64,000 nt of DNA from CAYJPA01 sp964371945 (GTDB taxonomy: Bacteria > Chloroflexota > Chloroflexia > Thermomicrobiales > UBA6265). Of the stretch, positions 7,709 to 15,656 are shown piece by piece. The DNA is taken from positions 4,272-68,271 of the forward strand of contig CAYJPA010000022.1 in the NCBI GenBank assembly GCA_964371945.1. The letters run 5' to 3'. The stretch's first letter is position 1. Each line of letters starts with the position of its first letter. Both the position numbers and the translations under genes were made by a program. Below the pieces are notes generated by a model. That model saw only the letters and a program-made list of their open reading frames with translations, ran no database searches and had not been told where the DNA came from.

Positions 7709-8733
7709 CACGCCTGATCCCAATCGAACACGACGCCGACCATCGAACGGTCGCCGCCGGCGAACCGCTCGAGGATTGGACCGATCTGGTCCGCGGGAAC
7801 CGTGTTGGAGACGAGCTTGCCAAGGGGCAATCGACCGCGCGCCGCCTGTTCGAGGGCGTACACGAAGTTGCCGCGTCGCGTCGCGATGCGGGCAACCGGT
7901 TCGCTGATCGAGTCTGGATCCGACCCGCACCCGATGATCTGGAGTCGCTGGTAATGGAATTTGCTCGGGAAGTTGAACGCTTCGAAAAAGAGATCCTGCC
8001 CGAGGCCGGGCGGCGGCGGTTGGCGATAAACGCCCTGGACTGCGATCCGTGTGTAATCGCGCGCCAACGCGATCGCGTGCTTGAGCCCTGTCCAGGCACC
8101 CGATGTTTCGATAATCAGGTCAGGTCCGTTCGGATTCAGGTATTCCGCGATCCGCTCATCCGCGCCTGGAGCACTCGACTGCTCGACCCGTCCGAGTCCG
8201 AGATGTTGGGCGAAGGCGACCCGCTCCGGCGCGTTGTCGAGCGCCAGAACGCGAGCACCCATTTGGTTGGCCATCGATGCGGTCGATGCGCCGACCAGAC
8301 CGAGACCGATGACGACTATTGTCTCGGCCGGGGCGTAGCCGCCGAGATGGAGCGCACTGACCGACCAGGCGCTAAGGTAGGTCAGGCTCGCGTCTCGCAG
8401 CGACAGGCCGTCCGGTATTAGGTGCGTTTGCTCTTCCTTCTGCACCGCGTAATCCTGGTGACCGATCCCGACCATTGCGACGCGGTCGCCTGGTTTTCGT
8501 TTTGTCACTCCGGCACCGACCGCATCGATAATTCCGCTTCCCATGTAGAGCGCTTCGGTCCGGGCCGGAGACCCGTCCATCGAATAGGTGCCGGTACGAT
8601 AGACATGGACATTACTTCCCGGGCTGAGCGCGGTGAACGCTGTTCGAACCAGAACCTCACCCACCCCAGGCGCCGGAATTGGTTCGTCAACGACTTCGAG
8701 TTTGCCGGGTCCCGTCACGTACCAGTGCTTCAT
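7708..8733 (-). CDS. MDR-type (zinc-alcohol-dehydrogenase-like) oxidoreductase lacking the catalytic cysteine
   Basis: The 341-residue product has an N-terminal GroES-like domain ('GVGEVLVRTAFTALSPGSNV') and a nucleotide-binding domain with 'VVIGLGLVGASTASMANQMGA'. In zinc enzymes the region after the second strand reads CGxCGSD; here it is 'AFTALSPGSN', so the catalytic zinc cysteine is absent. The structural-zinc cysteine cluster is also not seen. It is therefore likely a zinc-independent dehydrogenase or reductase of the MDR superfamily. It lies nine bases after the permease gene and overlaps the next oxidoreductase gene, so it belongs to the same operon. Confidence 0.8.
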   Translation of the reverse strand: MKHWYVTGPGKLEVVDEPIPAPGVGEVLVRTAFTALSPGSNVHVYRTGTYSMDGSPARTEALYMGSGIIDAVGAGVTKRKPGDRVAMVGIGHQDYAVQKEEQTHLIPDGLSLRDASLTYLSAWSVSALHLGGYAPAETIVVIGLGLVGASTASMANQMGARVLALDNAPERVAFAQHLGLGRVEQSSAPGADERIAEYLNPNGPDLIIETSGAWTGLKHAIALARDYTRIAVQGVYRQPPPPGLGQDLFFEAFNFPSKFHYQRLQIIGCGSDPDSISEPVARIATRRGNFVYALEQAARGRLPLGKLVSNTVPADQIGPILERFAGGDRSMVGVVFDWDQA

Positions 8734-8742
8734 CTGTCTGCT

Positions 8743-9648
8743 CTAACCCTTTGCGTGCGGATCAAGTGCGTCGCGCAATCCGTCGCCGAGAAAATTGATA
8801 CTCAGCACCGTAAGCGCGATCGCCGCGCCGGGTCCAATCCAGACCCACGGCTCGTTGATCAAGATTTGCAGCGATTGCGCGGCGTTCAACATGTTTCCCC
8901 ACGAGGGCGTAGGTGGCTGGATGCCAAGTCCGAGAAAGCTCAGTGCTGCTTCCCAGAGCATGGCGTTCGCGACGCCAAGTGTGCTTGCGACCACGATCGG
9001 AACGAATGAATTAGGCAGTACCTGCTTGAGGAGCATTCGCGAGGAGCTGGCGCCCATCGAGATCGCGGCCTCGATGTAGGGCTCGGTCATGACCGACAGC
9101 ACCTGACTTCGCACCAGACGAGCGACCACCATCCAACTGAAGAAGCCGATGATGAGGACCACATTCGTTTTGCTGGGTCCCAGCATCGAAACGAGCACAA
9201 TCAGGAGCACGAACGAGGGAATCGACATAAAGACATCGGTAATTCGCATGATCAGCGAATCGGCCCAACCTCGTCGATAGCCCGAAATCAGGCCAAGCAG
9301 CGTGCCCAACCCAGAACTGATCGCCACTGCCGCGACGGCCACCGCGATCGACACCCTTCCTCCCACGAAGACGCGCGTCAAGGTGTCGCGTCCCAGTTTG
9401 TCGGTGCCGAGTGGGTGATCGAGGCTCGGCGACAACCGCGCGTCTCCGAGCTGCATCTTGTATGGATCGTATGGCGAGATGATCGGCGTCAGAATCGCCG
9501 CGGCGGTAATGAGTACGACGAAGATGAAGCCGGCAAATGCAAGCCGGTGCTTCATGAAACGCCGTCCAAAACTCGGTCTCTGCCGGATCCGGGTGAGTGG
9601 CGATGATTCCTCGCCGGCGGCAATTCGTGTCTGCGCGATCGAGATCAT
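8743..9648 (-). CDS. ABC transporter permease, DppC/OppC type
   Basis: The 301-residue inner-membrane protein has the OppC_N segment ('FMKHRLAFAGFIFVVLITAA') and the conserved 'HPLGTDKLGRDTLTRV' region. It also has the EAA loop 'YIEAAISMGASSSRML' that contacts the ATPase, and 'AALSFLGLGIQPPTPSWG' near the end. About six membrane segments are visible. It pairs with the DppB-type permease whose stop overlaps its ATG by four bases. Together with the solute-binding protein upstream it imports peptides, oligosaccharides or similar solutes. No ATP-binding subunit follows it. Confidence 0.9.
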   Translation of the reverse strand: MISIAQTRIAAGEESSPLTRIRQRPSFGRRFMKHRLAFAGFIFVVLITAAAILTPIISPYDPYKMQLGDARLSPSLDHPLGTDKLGRDTLTRVFVGGRVSIAVAVAAVAISSGLGTLLGLISGYRRGWADSLIMRITDVFMSIPSFVLLIVLVSMLGPSKTNVVLIIGFFSWMVVARLVRSQVLSVMTEPYIEAAISMGASSSRMLLKQVLPNSFVPIVVASTLGVANAMLWEAALSFLGLGIQPPTPSWGNMLNAAQSLQILINEPWVWIGPGAAIALTVLSINFLGDGLRDALDPHAKG

Positions 9649-10601
9649 TTGATTCGAATCCTGGGATCAGCAATGCTGTACGCCACGTCCGCGATGAAGC
9701 TGCTCACGACCACAACCACTGTGACCGCGAGTGCCAGCGCCATGACGAGCGGATAGTCCTTTTGAGAAGCGCCATTGAGCAGCAGGAGTCCGAGCCCGGG
9801 CCACTGAAAGACCGTCTCGATGATTACCGCGCCGCTAATCAGGTACGGCAGTCTGAACGCGATGACCGTGATGATTGGAATCAGGGCGTTCTTGAGACCG
9901 TGACGAACGATCACAATCCAGTTCCGTAGCCCTTTGGCCCTTGCCGTTCTGATGTAGTCGGCATGGAGCACTTCCAACAGGCTCGCCCGGGTGTAGCGGG
10001 TGAGTGCCGCGGCGAGCTCTAGCCCGAGGGTGGAACCCGGTAGGATGAGATGCTCGGCTCGATCGAACAGTGGATACTCGGCCCCGGCGCTGGTCGCTCC
10101 AAATGGCGGAAACCAGTTCAGCCGCACCGCAAAAAAGTAAATCATCAATAGGCCGAGAAAAAATCCGGGAATCGAGAGCCAAACGAATGAAAAGAAGGTC
10201 AACACATAGTCGAACCACGAATATTGTTTGATCGCCGCGATGATGCCAGTACTAACCCCCACGATGATCGACAGCACCAGGGCAAACCCGACGAGCAAGA
10301 GCGTGGTCGGAATCCGCTTCATAATGATGTCGCTGATTGGTTTTTGCGAAGTCAACGAATAACCGAGATCGCCGGTTACCGTGCGCCCAAGCCAGCGAAC
10401 ATATCGTATCGGCGCCGGGTCGTTGAGTCCCAGCCGCTCTCGGAACCGTTCCTTTGCATCGTCTGTCGTGAACGATTCCGGCCCCATCATGGCGTCGACC
10501 GCATCGCCGGGAGCGAGCTCGACGAAGACGAAGACGAGCAGGCTGGTGCCGAGCAGGATCGTCAATGCGTGAATTAGGCGCTTGACTAAGTAGCCGGTCA
10601 A
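9645..10601 (-). CDS. ABC transporter permease, DppB/OppB type
   Basis: The 318-residue protein starts 'MTGYLVKRLIHALTILLGTS' and has 'FVELAPGDAVDAMMGPE', the usual DppB N-terminal region. Further hallmarks are 'DYIRTARAKGLRNWIVIVRH' (EAA loop) and 'YPLVMALALAVTVVVVVSSFIADVAYSIADPRIR' at the C-terminus (continuous in the protein). About six membrane segments are present. It forms the heterodimeric channel with the DppC-type partner encoded immediately downstream. Upstream, the assembly gap separates it from the solute-binding protein gene, so anything lost there would fall between these two genes. Confidence 0.9.
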   Translation of the reverse strand: MTGYLVKRLIHALTILLGTSLLVFVFVELAPGDAVDAMMGPESFTTDDAKERFRERLGLNDPAPIRYVRWLGRTVTGDLGYSLTSQKPISDIIMKRIPTTLLLVGFALVLSIIVGVSTGIIAAIKQYSWFDYVLTFFSFVWLSIPGFFLGLLMIYFFAVRLNWFPPFGATSAGAEYPLFDRAEHLILPGSTLGLELAAALTRYTRASLLEVLHADYIRTARAKGLRNWIVIVRHGLKNALIPIITVIAFRLPYLISGAVIIETVFQWPGLGLLLLNGASQKDYPLVMALALAVTVVVVVSSFIADVAYSIADPRIRIK

Positions 10602-10626
10602 TTGGTCAATCCGGGTGTAGGCTCAA

Positions 10627-10740
10627 TGGACCGGGGGGGGGGGCCCCCCCCCCCCCGGGCAAGAGGGGGCGAACAGTATGGCGGGGAGGGGNNNNNNNNN
10701 NCCAATTCGCGGGGGCGGCCCCCCGCCCCCCCCCGGTCCA
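10627..10740. other. Scaffold gap flanked by poly-G/poly-C junk
   Basis: Ten Ns occupy 10692-10701. On the left, TGGACC is followed by eleven Gs then thirteen Cs; on the right, a run of nine Cs ends in GGTCCA, the reverse complement of the left edge. Such homopolymer blocks next to Ns are typical of low-quality read ends or a mis-resolved hairpin rather than real sequence. The true length between the two transporter genes is unknown. Confidence 0.9.
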
Positions 10741-10755
10741 ATTCCGTCCAAACGA

Positions 10756-12450
10756 TTAGCCGGATACGGTCCAATCGAAGGCGTGGTTGTGATACATGAT
10801 GTGGCCGGGCCCGAACGCGGTTTCGGTGCCGGTGGTTAGCTTGCTGGTATTGACCGCGATCAGGTTCTTGCGGTCGAACAACCAGACCCACGGGCAATCC
10901 TCGTTGAGAATCTTGACTGCCTTCTGGTAGTGAGCCGCTTGCTCTGCCTGATCATACGTGCGGAGCGCCGCTTCCATCTCCGCGTCAAACTCAGCGCTAG
11001 AGTAGGTGAAGTTCTTCTTGCCGGGAGGTCCCCACACGACTGAAAGGTTCGACGGCGCCGGTTGCGCGCCGAACGATCCATATGTGAGATACCAGGTGCC
11101 GTCTTCGACCTCTTTGGAGCGCACGCCGCTCCCATCGTCGAATTTAAGCTCGACCTTGACGCCGACCGCGTCAAGGTACTGTTGGACCGCTTCCATCACC
11201 GTGGCGGTCACCTGGTCGGCATAGTAGTACCAGAGCACGAGCGTTTTCTCGCCGGTCCATCCGGCCTCGGCCAGGAGCGATTTCGCCATCTCGGGATCGT
11301 AGCTGTACGGATTTGCGTCCGCTGGTTGCGCCCAGGTCACGTATGGGATTTCGGTCGAAACCGGATCTGCAAATCCCCTAAAGAGTGTCTCCGTGATCGT
11401 GGCGCGATCGATCGCATACGAGAACGCCTGGCGGACTCGCTTGTCGCTGATCTCAGGTTGGTTGATGTTGAACCAGAGCGCGGCGACGCCGGCCGGCGTC
11501 GTCACGATCTCCGCCCCGTCAATTCCTTCGACCAACTCGACGTCGTTTGCGGTCATCGGCGAGATCAGGCTGCTTCCTTCCTGCAATGCGGCGAGCGACG
11601 TTTCGAAGCTTGCAAAGAAGAGCAGGTTCAGCTTTGAAATCGCCGGCGCGCCGAAGTGATAGCCGGTATGCGCCTCGAGCTCGATTCGCTCACCTTCGAC
11701 CAGTTTGACGAATTTGAACGGTCCGGCTCCGATGCGGCCCTCGGTCCAGAACGGCTGTGCGGCCAGCTCAGCGCGGGCAACTGTTCCGAGAATGTGCTCC
11801 GGCATGATGTTGATGAAGAAGAAGCCCGCGAGCATGCCCGAATCTGGCTGGGTGAGCTCGATCTGGACCGTGTAGTCGTCCGGCGCCGTGAGCCCGGTCA
11901 ACGAGGTTGGAGTCGCCGCCGTCTGAGCCTCGGTGTAGCCGACAACGCTCTTGAACGCACCGCCCCAGCGGGAAGTGGCAGTGGGATCGGTCAAGACATT
12001 CAGCGTAAAGATGATGTCTTTGGCAGTGACGGGCGTGCCGTCATGCCACATGGCATTCTGCCTGAGCTTGAAGGTCGCGACGGTGTCAACGATCTCCCAG
12101 GACTCGGCAAGATCGCCGACATATCCTTGAAGGTCGGCACTGAGCGTGATCAGCCGGGCATCAACCATCCGGTTGAGCTCGAACTGACTGCCTCCGTTGA
12201 CGACATAGCAATACTCGGTGCTCGCGGCATTGGGTTTGCCGCCGCCGCCGCCGGTTGCTCCAGCGTCAAAGCTCAGGGACACCTCGCCCTGCGCGGACGC
12301 GGGCGAAACAAGCGCCGCGTTGACCAATGCCGCCGCAAAGGGCGCGCCGAGTCCAAGCGCGGTCGCGCGCTTGATGATCTCGCGACGGGACATCCGACCT
12401 GCCGTCGCATCCGCGATCAATGTGTCGATTCGATTGACTTCTTGATTCAT
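10756..12450 (-). CDS. ABC transporter solute-binding protein, family 5 (peptide/oligosaccharide type)
   Basis: The product has 564 residues when started at the ATG at 12450, which is preceded by GGAGG; the frame is open further upstream but lacks that site. The N-terminus carries a twin-arginine export signal ('SRREIIKRATALGLG' then a hydrophobic stretch ending 'ASAQG'). The rest matches SBP_bac_5: 'DLAESWEIVDTVATFKLRQN' followed by 'WHDGTPVTAKDIIFTL' and a late 'ILNEDCPWVWLF'. It should capture a substrate outside the membrane and hand it to the DppBC permeases. Family 5 proteins bind peptides, opines, nickel or oligosaccharides, so the substrate is open; the neighbours suggest a sugar-like compound. 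Confidence 0.88.
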   Translation of the reverse strand: MNQEVNRIDTLIADATAGRMSRREIIKRATALGLGAPFAAALVNAALVSPASAQGEVSLSFDAGATGGGGGKPNAASTEYCYVVNGGSQFELNRMVDARLITLSADLQGYVGDLAESWEIVDTVATFKLRQNAMWHDGTPVTAKDIIFTLNVLTDPTATSRWGGAFKSVVGYTEAQTAATPTSLTGLTAPDDYTVQIELTQPDSGMLAGFFFINIMPEHILGTVARAELAAQPFWTEGRIGAGPFKFVKLVEGERIELEAHTGYHFGAPAISKLNLLFFASFETSLAALQEGSSLISPMTANDVELVEGIDGAEIVTTPAGVAALWFNINQPEISDKRVRQAFSYAIDRATITETLFRGFADPVSTEIPYVTWAQPADANPYSYDPEMAKSLLAEAGWTGEKTLVLWYYYADQVTATVMEAVQQYLDAVGVKVELKFDDGSGVRSKEVEDGTWYLTYGSFGAQPAPSNLSVVWGPPGKKNFTYSSAEFDAEMEAALRTYDQAEQAAHYQKAVKILNEDCPWVWLFDRKNLIAVNTSKLTTGTETAFGPGHIMYHNHAFDWTVSG

Positions 12451-12536
12451 AACATCCTCCAGATGTTCGAACGATCGCCGTTGCTCATTCGAGCCAAAAG
12501 TTGGGGGGACCGGCAATGGCCGGTCGTAAGCGTAGG

Positions 12537-13322
12537 TCAGATCGATCCGACCCGCATTTCCTCTCGCACAAAGAGATCTCGCCATCGCGGCACGAATCCG
12601 AGCCGCTCGGCGGTCGTTTCAAAATGGACGATCAATGCCGCCTGCGCGGCGCGGCCGTCGCGGGCGAGCGCTGCTTGTACGATCGCTTCATGTTGCGCGA
12701 GATCCTGAATGATCTTTTCCGGGGCGTATCCGTTGACTCCACCTCCTCCGACGGCCAGCGCATAGACCGCGTCAAGCATCGCGACAATGAACCGGTTGTC
12801 GGCACGACTCATGATCACGCGGTGCAATCCGAGATCTCCGGCAGTATCCGTTTTGCCGGCTTCCGCGGTGGTGCGGATGATCTCCCATAGCCGCCGAATC
12901 TCGGCCAGATCGTCGTCGGTCAGCCGTTCGACCGCGTCGCTGGCGGCGGCGATTTCGAGCAGACAGCGGATTTCAATGAGCTCGCGCTCGCTGAAGCTTT
13001 GGATGAGGACCTGGGTCGTGAAGTGATTGAGGTAGGTTTCGGCCTCGAATGCGCGTACGAACCGGCCGACGCCCTTGCGGGCTTCGAGCACACCGACCGC
13101 TTCGAGCCCCTTCATCGCTTCGCGCACGAGCGGGCGGCCGACGCCGAGTTGCGACGCGAACCACGATTCGCCGGGCAGGCGGTCGCCCGGTTGCAGCTCG
13201 TTCTTCGCGATGTACTCCTTGATCCGCTCGTCGACTTCTTCCAGCCGCGAAACCGGAGAGAAGGGGCGAATCGGATAGCCGTTGGCCGGAGCGGGTGAGC
13301 CCGTGACTCGATCGGCGCACAT
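12537..13322 (-). CDS. GntR-family (FadR/FCD) transcriptional regulator
   Basis: The 261-residue product has an N-terminal winged helix at about 30-95 ('ELQPGDRLPGESWFASQLGV', then 'RPLVREAMKGLEAVGVLEA'). An FCD ligand domain follows at about 105-235, with the Asp/His pattern of this group ('DLGLHRVIMSRADN'). FCD regulators usually repress sugar-acid or organic-acid catabolic operons and release DNA on binding the acid. It is the first gene of the long leftward cluster, 86 bases before the solute-binding protein. A strong promoter overlapped by a perfect palindrome precedes it, which strongly suggests autorepression and control of the whole cluster. Confidence 0.9.
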   Translation of the reverse strand: MCADRVTGSPAPANGYPIRPFSPVSRLEEVDERIKEYIAKNELQPGDRLPGESWFASQLGVGRPLVREAMKGLEAVGVLEARKGVGRFVRAFEAETYLNHFTTQVLIQSFSERELIEIRCLLEIAAASDAVERLTDDDLAEIRRLWEIIRTTAEAGKTDTAGDLGLHRVIMSRADNRFIVAMLDAVYALAVGGGGVNGYAPEKIIQDLAQHEAIVQAALARDGRAAQAALIVHFETTAERLGFVPRWRDLFVREEMRVGSI

Positions 13323-13343
13323 GACGGATAGATCCTCAACTGA

Positions 13344-13363
13344 CCTGTAAGATGTCTTACAGG
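13344..13363. promoter_or_regulatory. Perfect palindromic operator for the GntR-type regulator
   Basis: CCTGTAAGA-TG-TCTTACAGG is a perfect inverted repeat with 9-bp arms and a 2-bp centre. It sits 21 bases upstream of the regulator's ATG and one base downstream of the -10 element, over the expected transcription start. FCD-type GntR proteins bind short palindromes of the TnGT-N-ACnA kind in just this position to repress their own operon. Confidence 0.85.
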
Positions 13364-13364
13364 C

Positions 13365-13392
13365 ATTGTAGAGACGGAAACCGCCCTGTCAA
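13365..13392 (-). promoter_or_regulatory. Sigma-70-type promoter of the GntR-led cluster
   Basis: Read on the minus strand, TTGACA (13392-13387) and TACAAT (13370-13365) are separated by 16 bases. The -35 matches the consensus perfectly and the -10 differs at one position. The palindromic operator starts one base downstream. This is the best promoter-operator arrangement in the window. Confidence 0.8.
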
Positions 13393-14056
13393 GCCCCCGT
13401 GTAATGGAGTCAACTCCCCAAGAAAATCAATCAATCGCGGCGGCTAATGCACCGCCATTCGACGGTCATGTTCCCGGCTCCTGGACCGTTGTTCAAATTG
13501 AGGCCACGTGGCCTTACCTGGAGATCGGGCGGATCCTGGTTTCGAGCATGACTTGCCGCGCGCCCGTAACCGGCGATCGACCGCGTGTGTCAGCCGGCTG
13601 CGCGGCGCATCGTATCAAAAGTGCCCGGGACCAAGGGCCGACGGCGAACCGCGGCGGAAATCGAGACGCACGAGCTCAGCGAAGTGCACGCCACCGTTCG
13701 ATGTTTCTCGAAAACCGAAGCAGGGTTTGGCGTCATCGATCGCCCCGTGGCCATTACCTGACAGGTAATACGTAGCACCAGGGTCAGAGGTCGCGGATTG
13801 GCATCGGCGTCTGCTGCTAAATGAGACGAAGCCATCAAAAGCTCCGGATTGTAAGGAACGTTCCAGTACATTGATAGAACGATTCGTCGCTGATTGTGTA
13901 TTGCGAACATGAGTGATAGAATGCAGCCACCTCAGACAGCTTCTCGCCCGGCGCTTGAGGATCGTTCGTTCGCTTCGCGCCGGACGTCGGGATCTGCGCA
14001 CCCGGTCTGGGACCGTTTCTAGGTCCGCCTCCAGACCTGAAGGGTGCTCTAATCGC
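13393..14056. other. Intergenic region, no convincing gene
   Basis: About 660 bases separate the GntR promoter from the Cys-rich protein gene. Short open frames on both strands overlap one another, lack ribosome-binding sites and show no family features, so none is called. The only clear structure is a 17-bp perfect palindrome at 13753-13769, listed separately. Confidence 0.6.
13753..13769. repeat. Perfect 17-bp palindrome
   Basis: ATTACCTG-A-CAGGTAAT has perfect 8-bp arms around one central base. It lies in the otherwise empty region about 290 bases upstream of the Cys-rich protein gene. It resembles a dimeric regulator site; which regulator would bind is unknown. Its core differs from the GntR operator nearby. 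Confidence 0.5.
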
Positions 14057-15649
14057 ATGGATGCTCATCGCTTTGATACCTTTGCCAAGACCTTTGCTTC
14101 ATCGACGAATCGCCGCCGTGTCATCGGTCTCTTGCTGGGCGGAATCACGACAAGCATCTTCCCGTGGATCACGAAATCGAATGCTGCCGAGTGCCGCTTG
14201 CCGGGGCGCACCTGTGACGACTCTGTTCCCTGCTGCATGGGCCACTGCGGAGAAAAAGACGACAAGGGCAACCGGAGATGCGTCTGCCCCGATGGCCTGG
14301 CCGTTTGCCACAGCGTCTGCGTCGATCTCGAAGTAGATCCAGCCAATTGCGGCGATTGCGATAATGCCTGTACGTCAAGTGAATCACCTGTCACCTGTCA
14401 GGATGGTAATTGCGTCGAACTGGCTTCGCCGAAATGCCCAACGTGCGGTCGTTGCCAGCAGTGTGACCCCGCTGGCTGCTCGGAATGCGAGGATCCGTGC
14501 CTAGCTGAGGCACTTTGCAAGGAGGCCAGCCGGAATCTCGACTATGCGCGCATCCATGTGGCTTTGACGACACGCGGATTCGAACCGAATGGCGATCTCG
14601 CGGCGGTGGTGATTGTCGACGGCGGCTCGCCGAGCGGTTCAAATTCGGCCATTGGAGCGCGGTTCGTGAATCCGATAATAGCCGGTGAAGAAGCGCTTTT
14701 GTTTTACGTTCCAGGACTTGGCAGCGATCCAGCCTCGATCGCGATCGTCACCCAGGATGGAGCGCCAATTCTCGGGCTTGCTATCGGCACGACCGGCAGA
14801 GTCGAAGAAGTAACCGCATCCGGCGATGTAGCTCGTCTCGCCGAATCCGCCGCTGGTCTCCGGGCGATGCTACCGCTCGCGGCGAGCGACATCGAATGCG
14901 CCAAGTGCCATGAAAACTGCGATTCGTTGAATAGCGCTTCTGGCAATGCAGTGGTCTGCACCCTCGTTGGGTTCGGCGCCTGCTCAAAAGCCAAGAATCC
15001 GTATGCGGTTCTTGCCTGCGGTGCAGGCGCGGCCTATGTCTGCAACAAGAGCAGTGCCGCGTGCAACGAGGTCGTCTGTGAAATGATGTTGGATTGTCCG
15101 CACGTGTGCGATTCCGTTTGCGAGGCGCCGGGCCCCACGGAAGGCACGTGCGTCGACAAATGCACCAAACCGAACTCACGGTGCCGTGCTCAAAAATGCT
15201 TCTGCAAGTACGTCACGTGCGGTGAGGATTGCTGCGGTCAAGGCGAGTATTGTAAGGGAGGCGCCTGCGTTCCGGATTGTGGTCCCTGCTGGTTTCCGAA
15301 TAACGACGGTCAGTGCTTCGACGTTTGCAAGCCGGTGAACGCCGGTCAGGATGCCGGAGAATGCTGCGCCGGTCCAAACACGCCGAGGGGCGTCTGTTGT
15401 CTGTCGCGGGAGCATTGCTGCGAAGGCACGTGCAAGGACAAAGTCAAGAACCCGCCTTGCGGACAGGGAGAAGCAGCGCGGTGTTGCCCAGACGACTCCT
15501 TCTGCGCACAAGGCAGTGAAGGCATCGAAGTCTGCTGCCTTGATGAGCTCATGTGTGGCGGGATCTGTTGCGGCGGCGATGAAGATTGCATCGGCGGCAA
15601 ATGTTGCCCGATGAGCATGCAATCTCCCCAGGGCGGCTGCTTCTTGTAG
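14057..15649 (+). CDS. Exported cysteine-rich protein (Stig1/EGF-like repeats)
   Basis: Starting at the ATG at 14057 gives 530 residues beginning 'MDAHRFDTFAKTFASSTNRR'. That opening plus 'RVIGLLLGGITTS' is a twin-arginine-like export signal, typical of a family expanded in Thermomicrobia. An N-terminal Cys-rich segment with 'DPANCGDCDNAC' comes first. A central cysteine-poor domain at about 170-285 follows, then a long Cys-rich tail with CCxG, 'CCEGTC' and 'GGICCGGDEDC' repeats. Extensive disulfide bonding outside the cell is expected. The function is unknown; a surface or adhesive role is only a guess. It converges on the D-aminopeptidase gene, seven bases away. Confidence 0.8.
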   Translation: MDAHRFDTFAKTFASSTNRRRVIGLLLGGITTSIFPWITKSNAAECRLPGRTCDDSVPCCMGHCGEKDDKGNRRCVCPDGLAVCHSVCVDLEVDPANCGDCDNACTSSESPVTCQDGNCVELASPKCPTCGRCQQCDPAGCSECEDPCLAEALCKEASRNLDYARIHVALTTRGFEPNGDLAAVVIVDGGSPSGSNSAIGARFVNPIIAGEEALLFYVPGLGSDPASIAIVTQDGAPILGLAIGTTGRVEEVTASGDVARLAESAAGLRAMLPLAASDIECAKCHENCDSLNSASGNAVVCTLVGFGACSKAKNPYAVLACGAGAAYVCNKSSAACNEVVCEMMLDCPHVCDSVCEAPGPTEGTCVDKCTKPNSRCRAQKCFCKYVTCGEDCCGQGEYCKGGACVPDCGPCWFPNNDGQCFDVCKPVNAGQDAGECCAGPNTPRGVCCLSREHCCEGTCKDKVKNPPCGQGEAARCCPDDSFCAQGSEGIEVCCLDELMCGGICCGGDEDCIGGKCCPMSMQSPQGGCFL

Positions 15650-15656
15650 GTTATCG

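Noticed and set aside
6953..7717. 254-codon plus-strand frame
   Set aside because: Antisense to a Gfo/Idh/MocA gene; no motifs or ribosome-binding site.
10627..10740. G-quadruplex or i-motif element
   Set aside because: The homopolymers flank Ns and mirror each other, which fits an assembly artefact better than a biological structure.
11656..12708. 350-codon plus-strand frame
   Set aside because: Antisense to the solute-binding protein and the GntR gene, both well supported.
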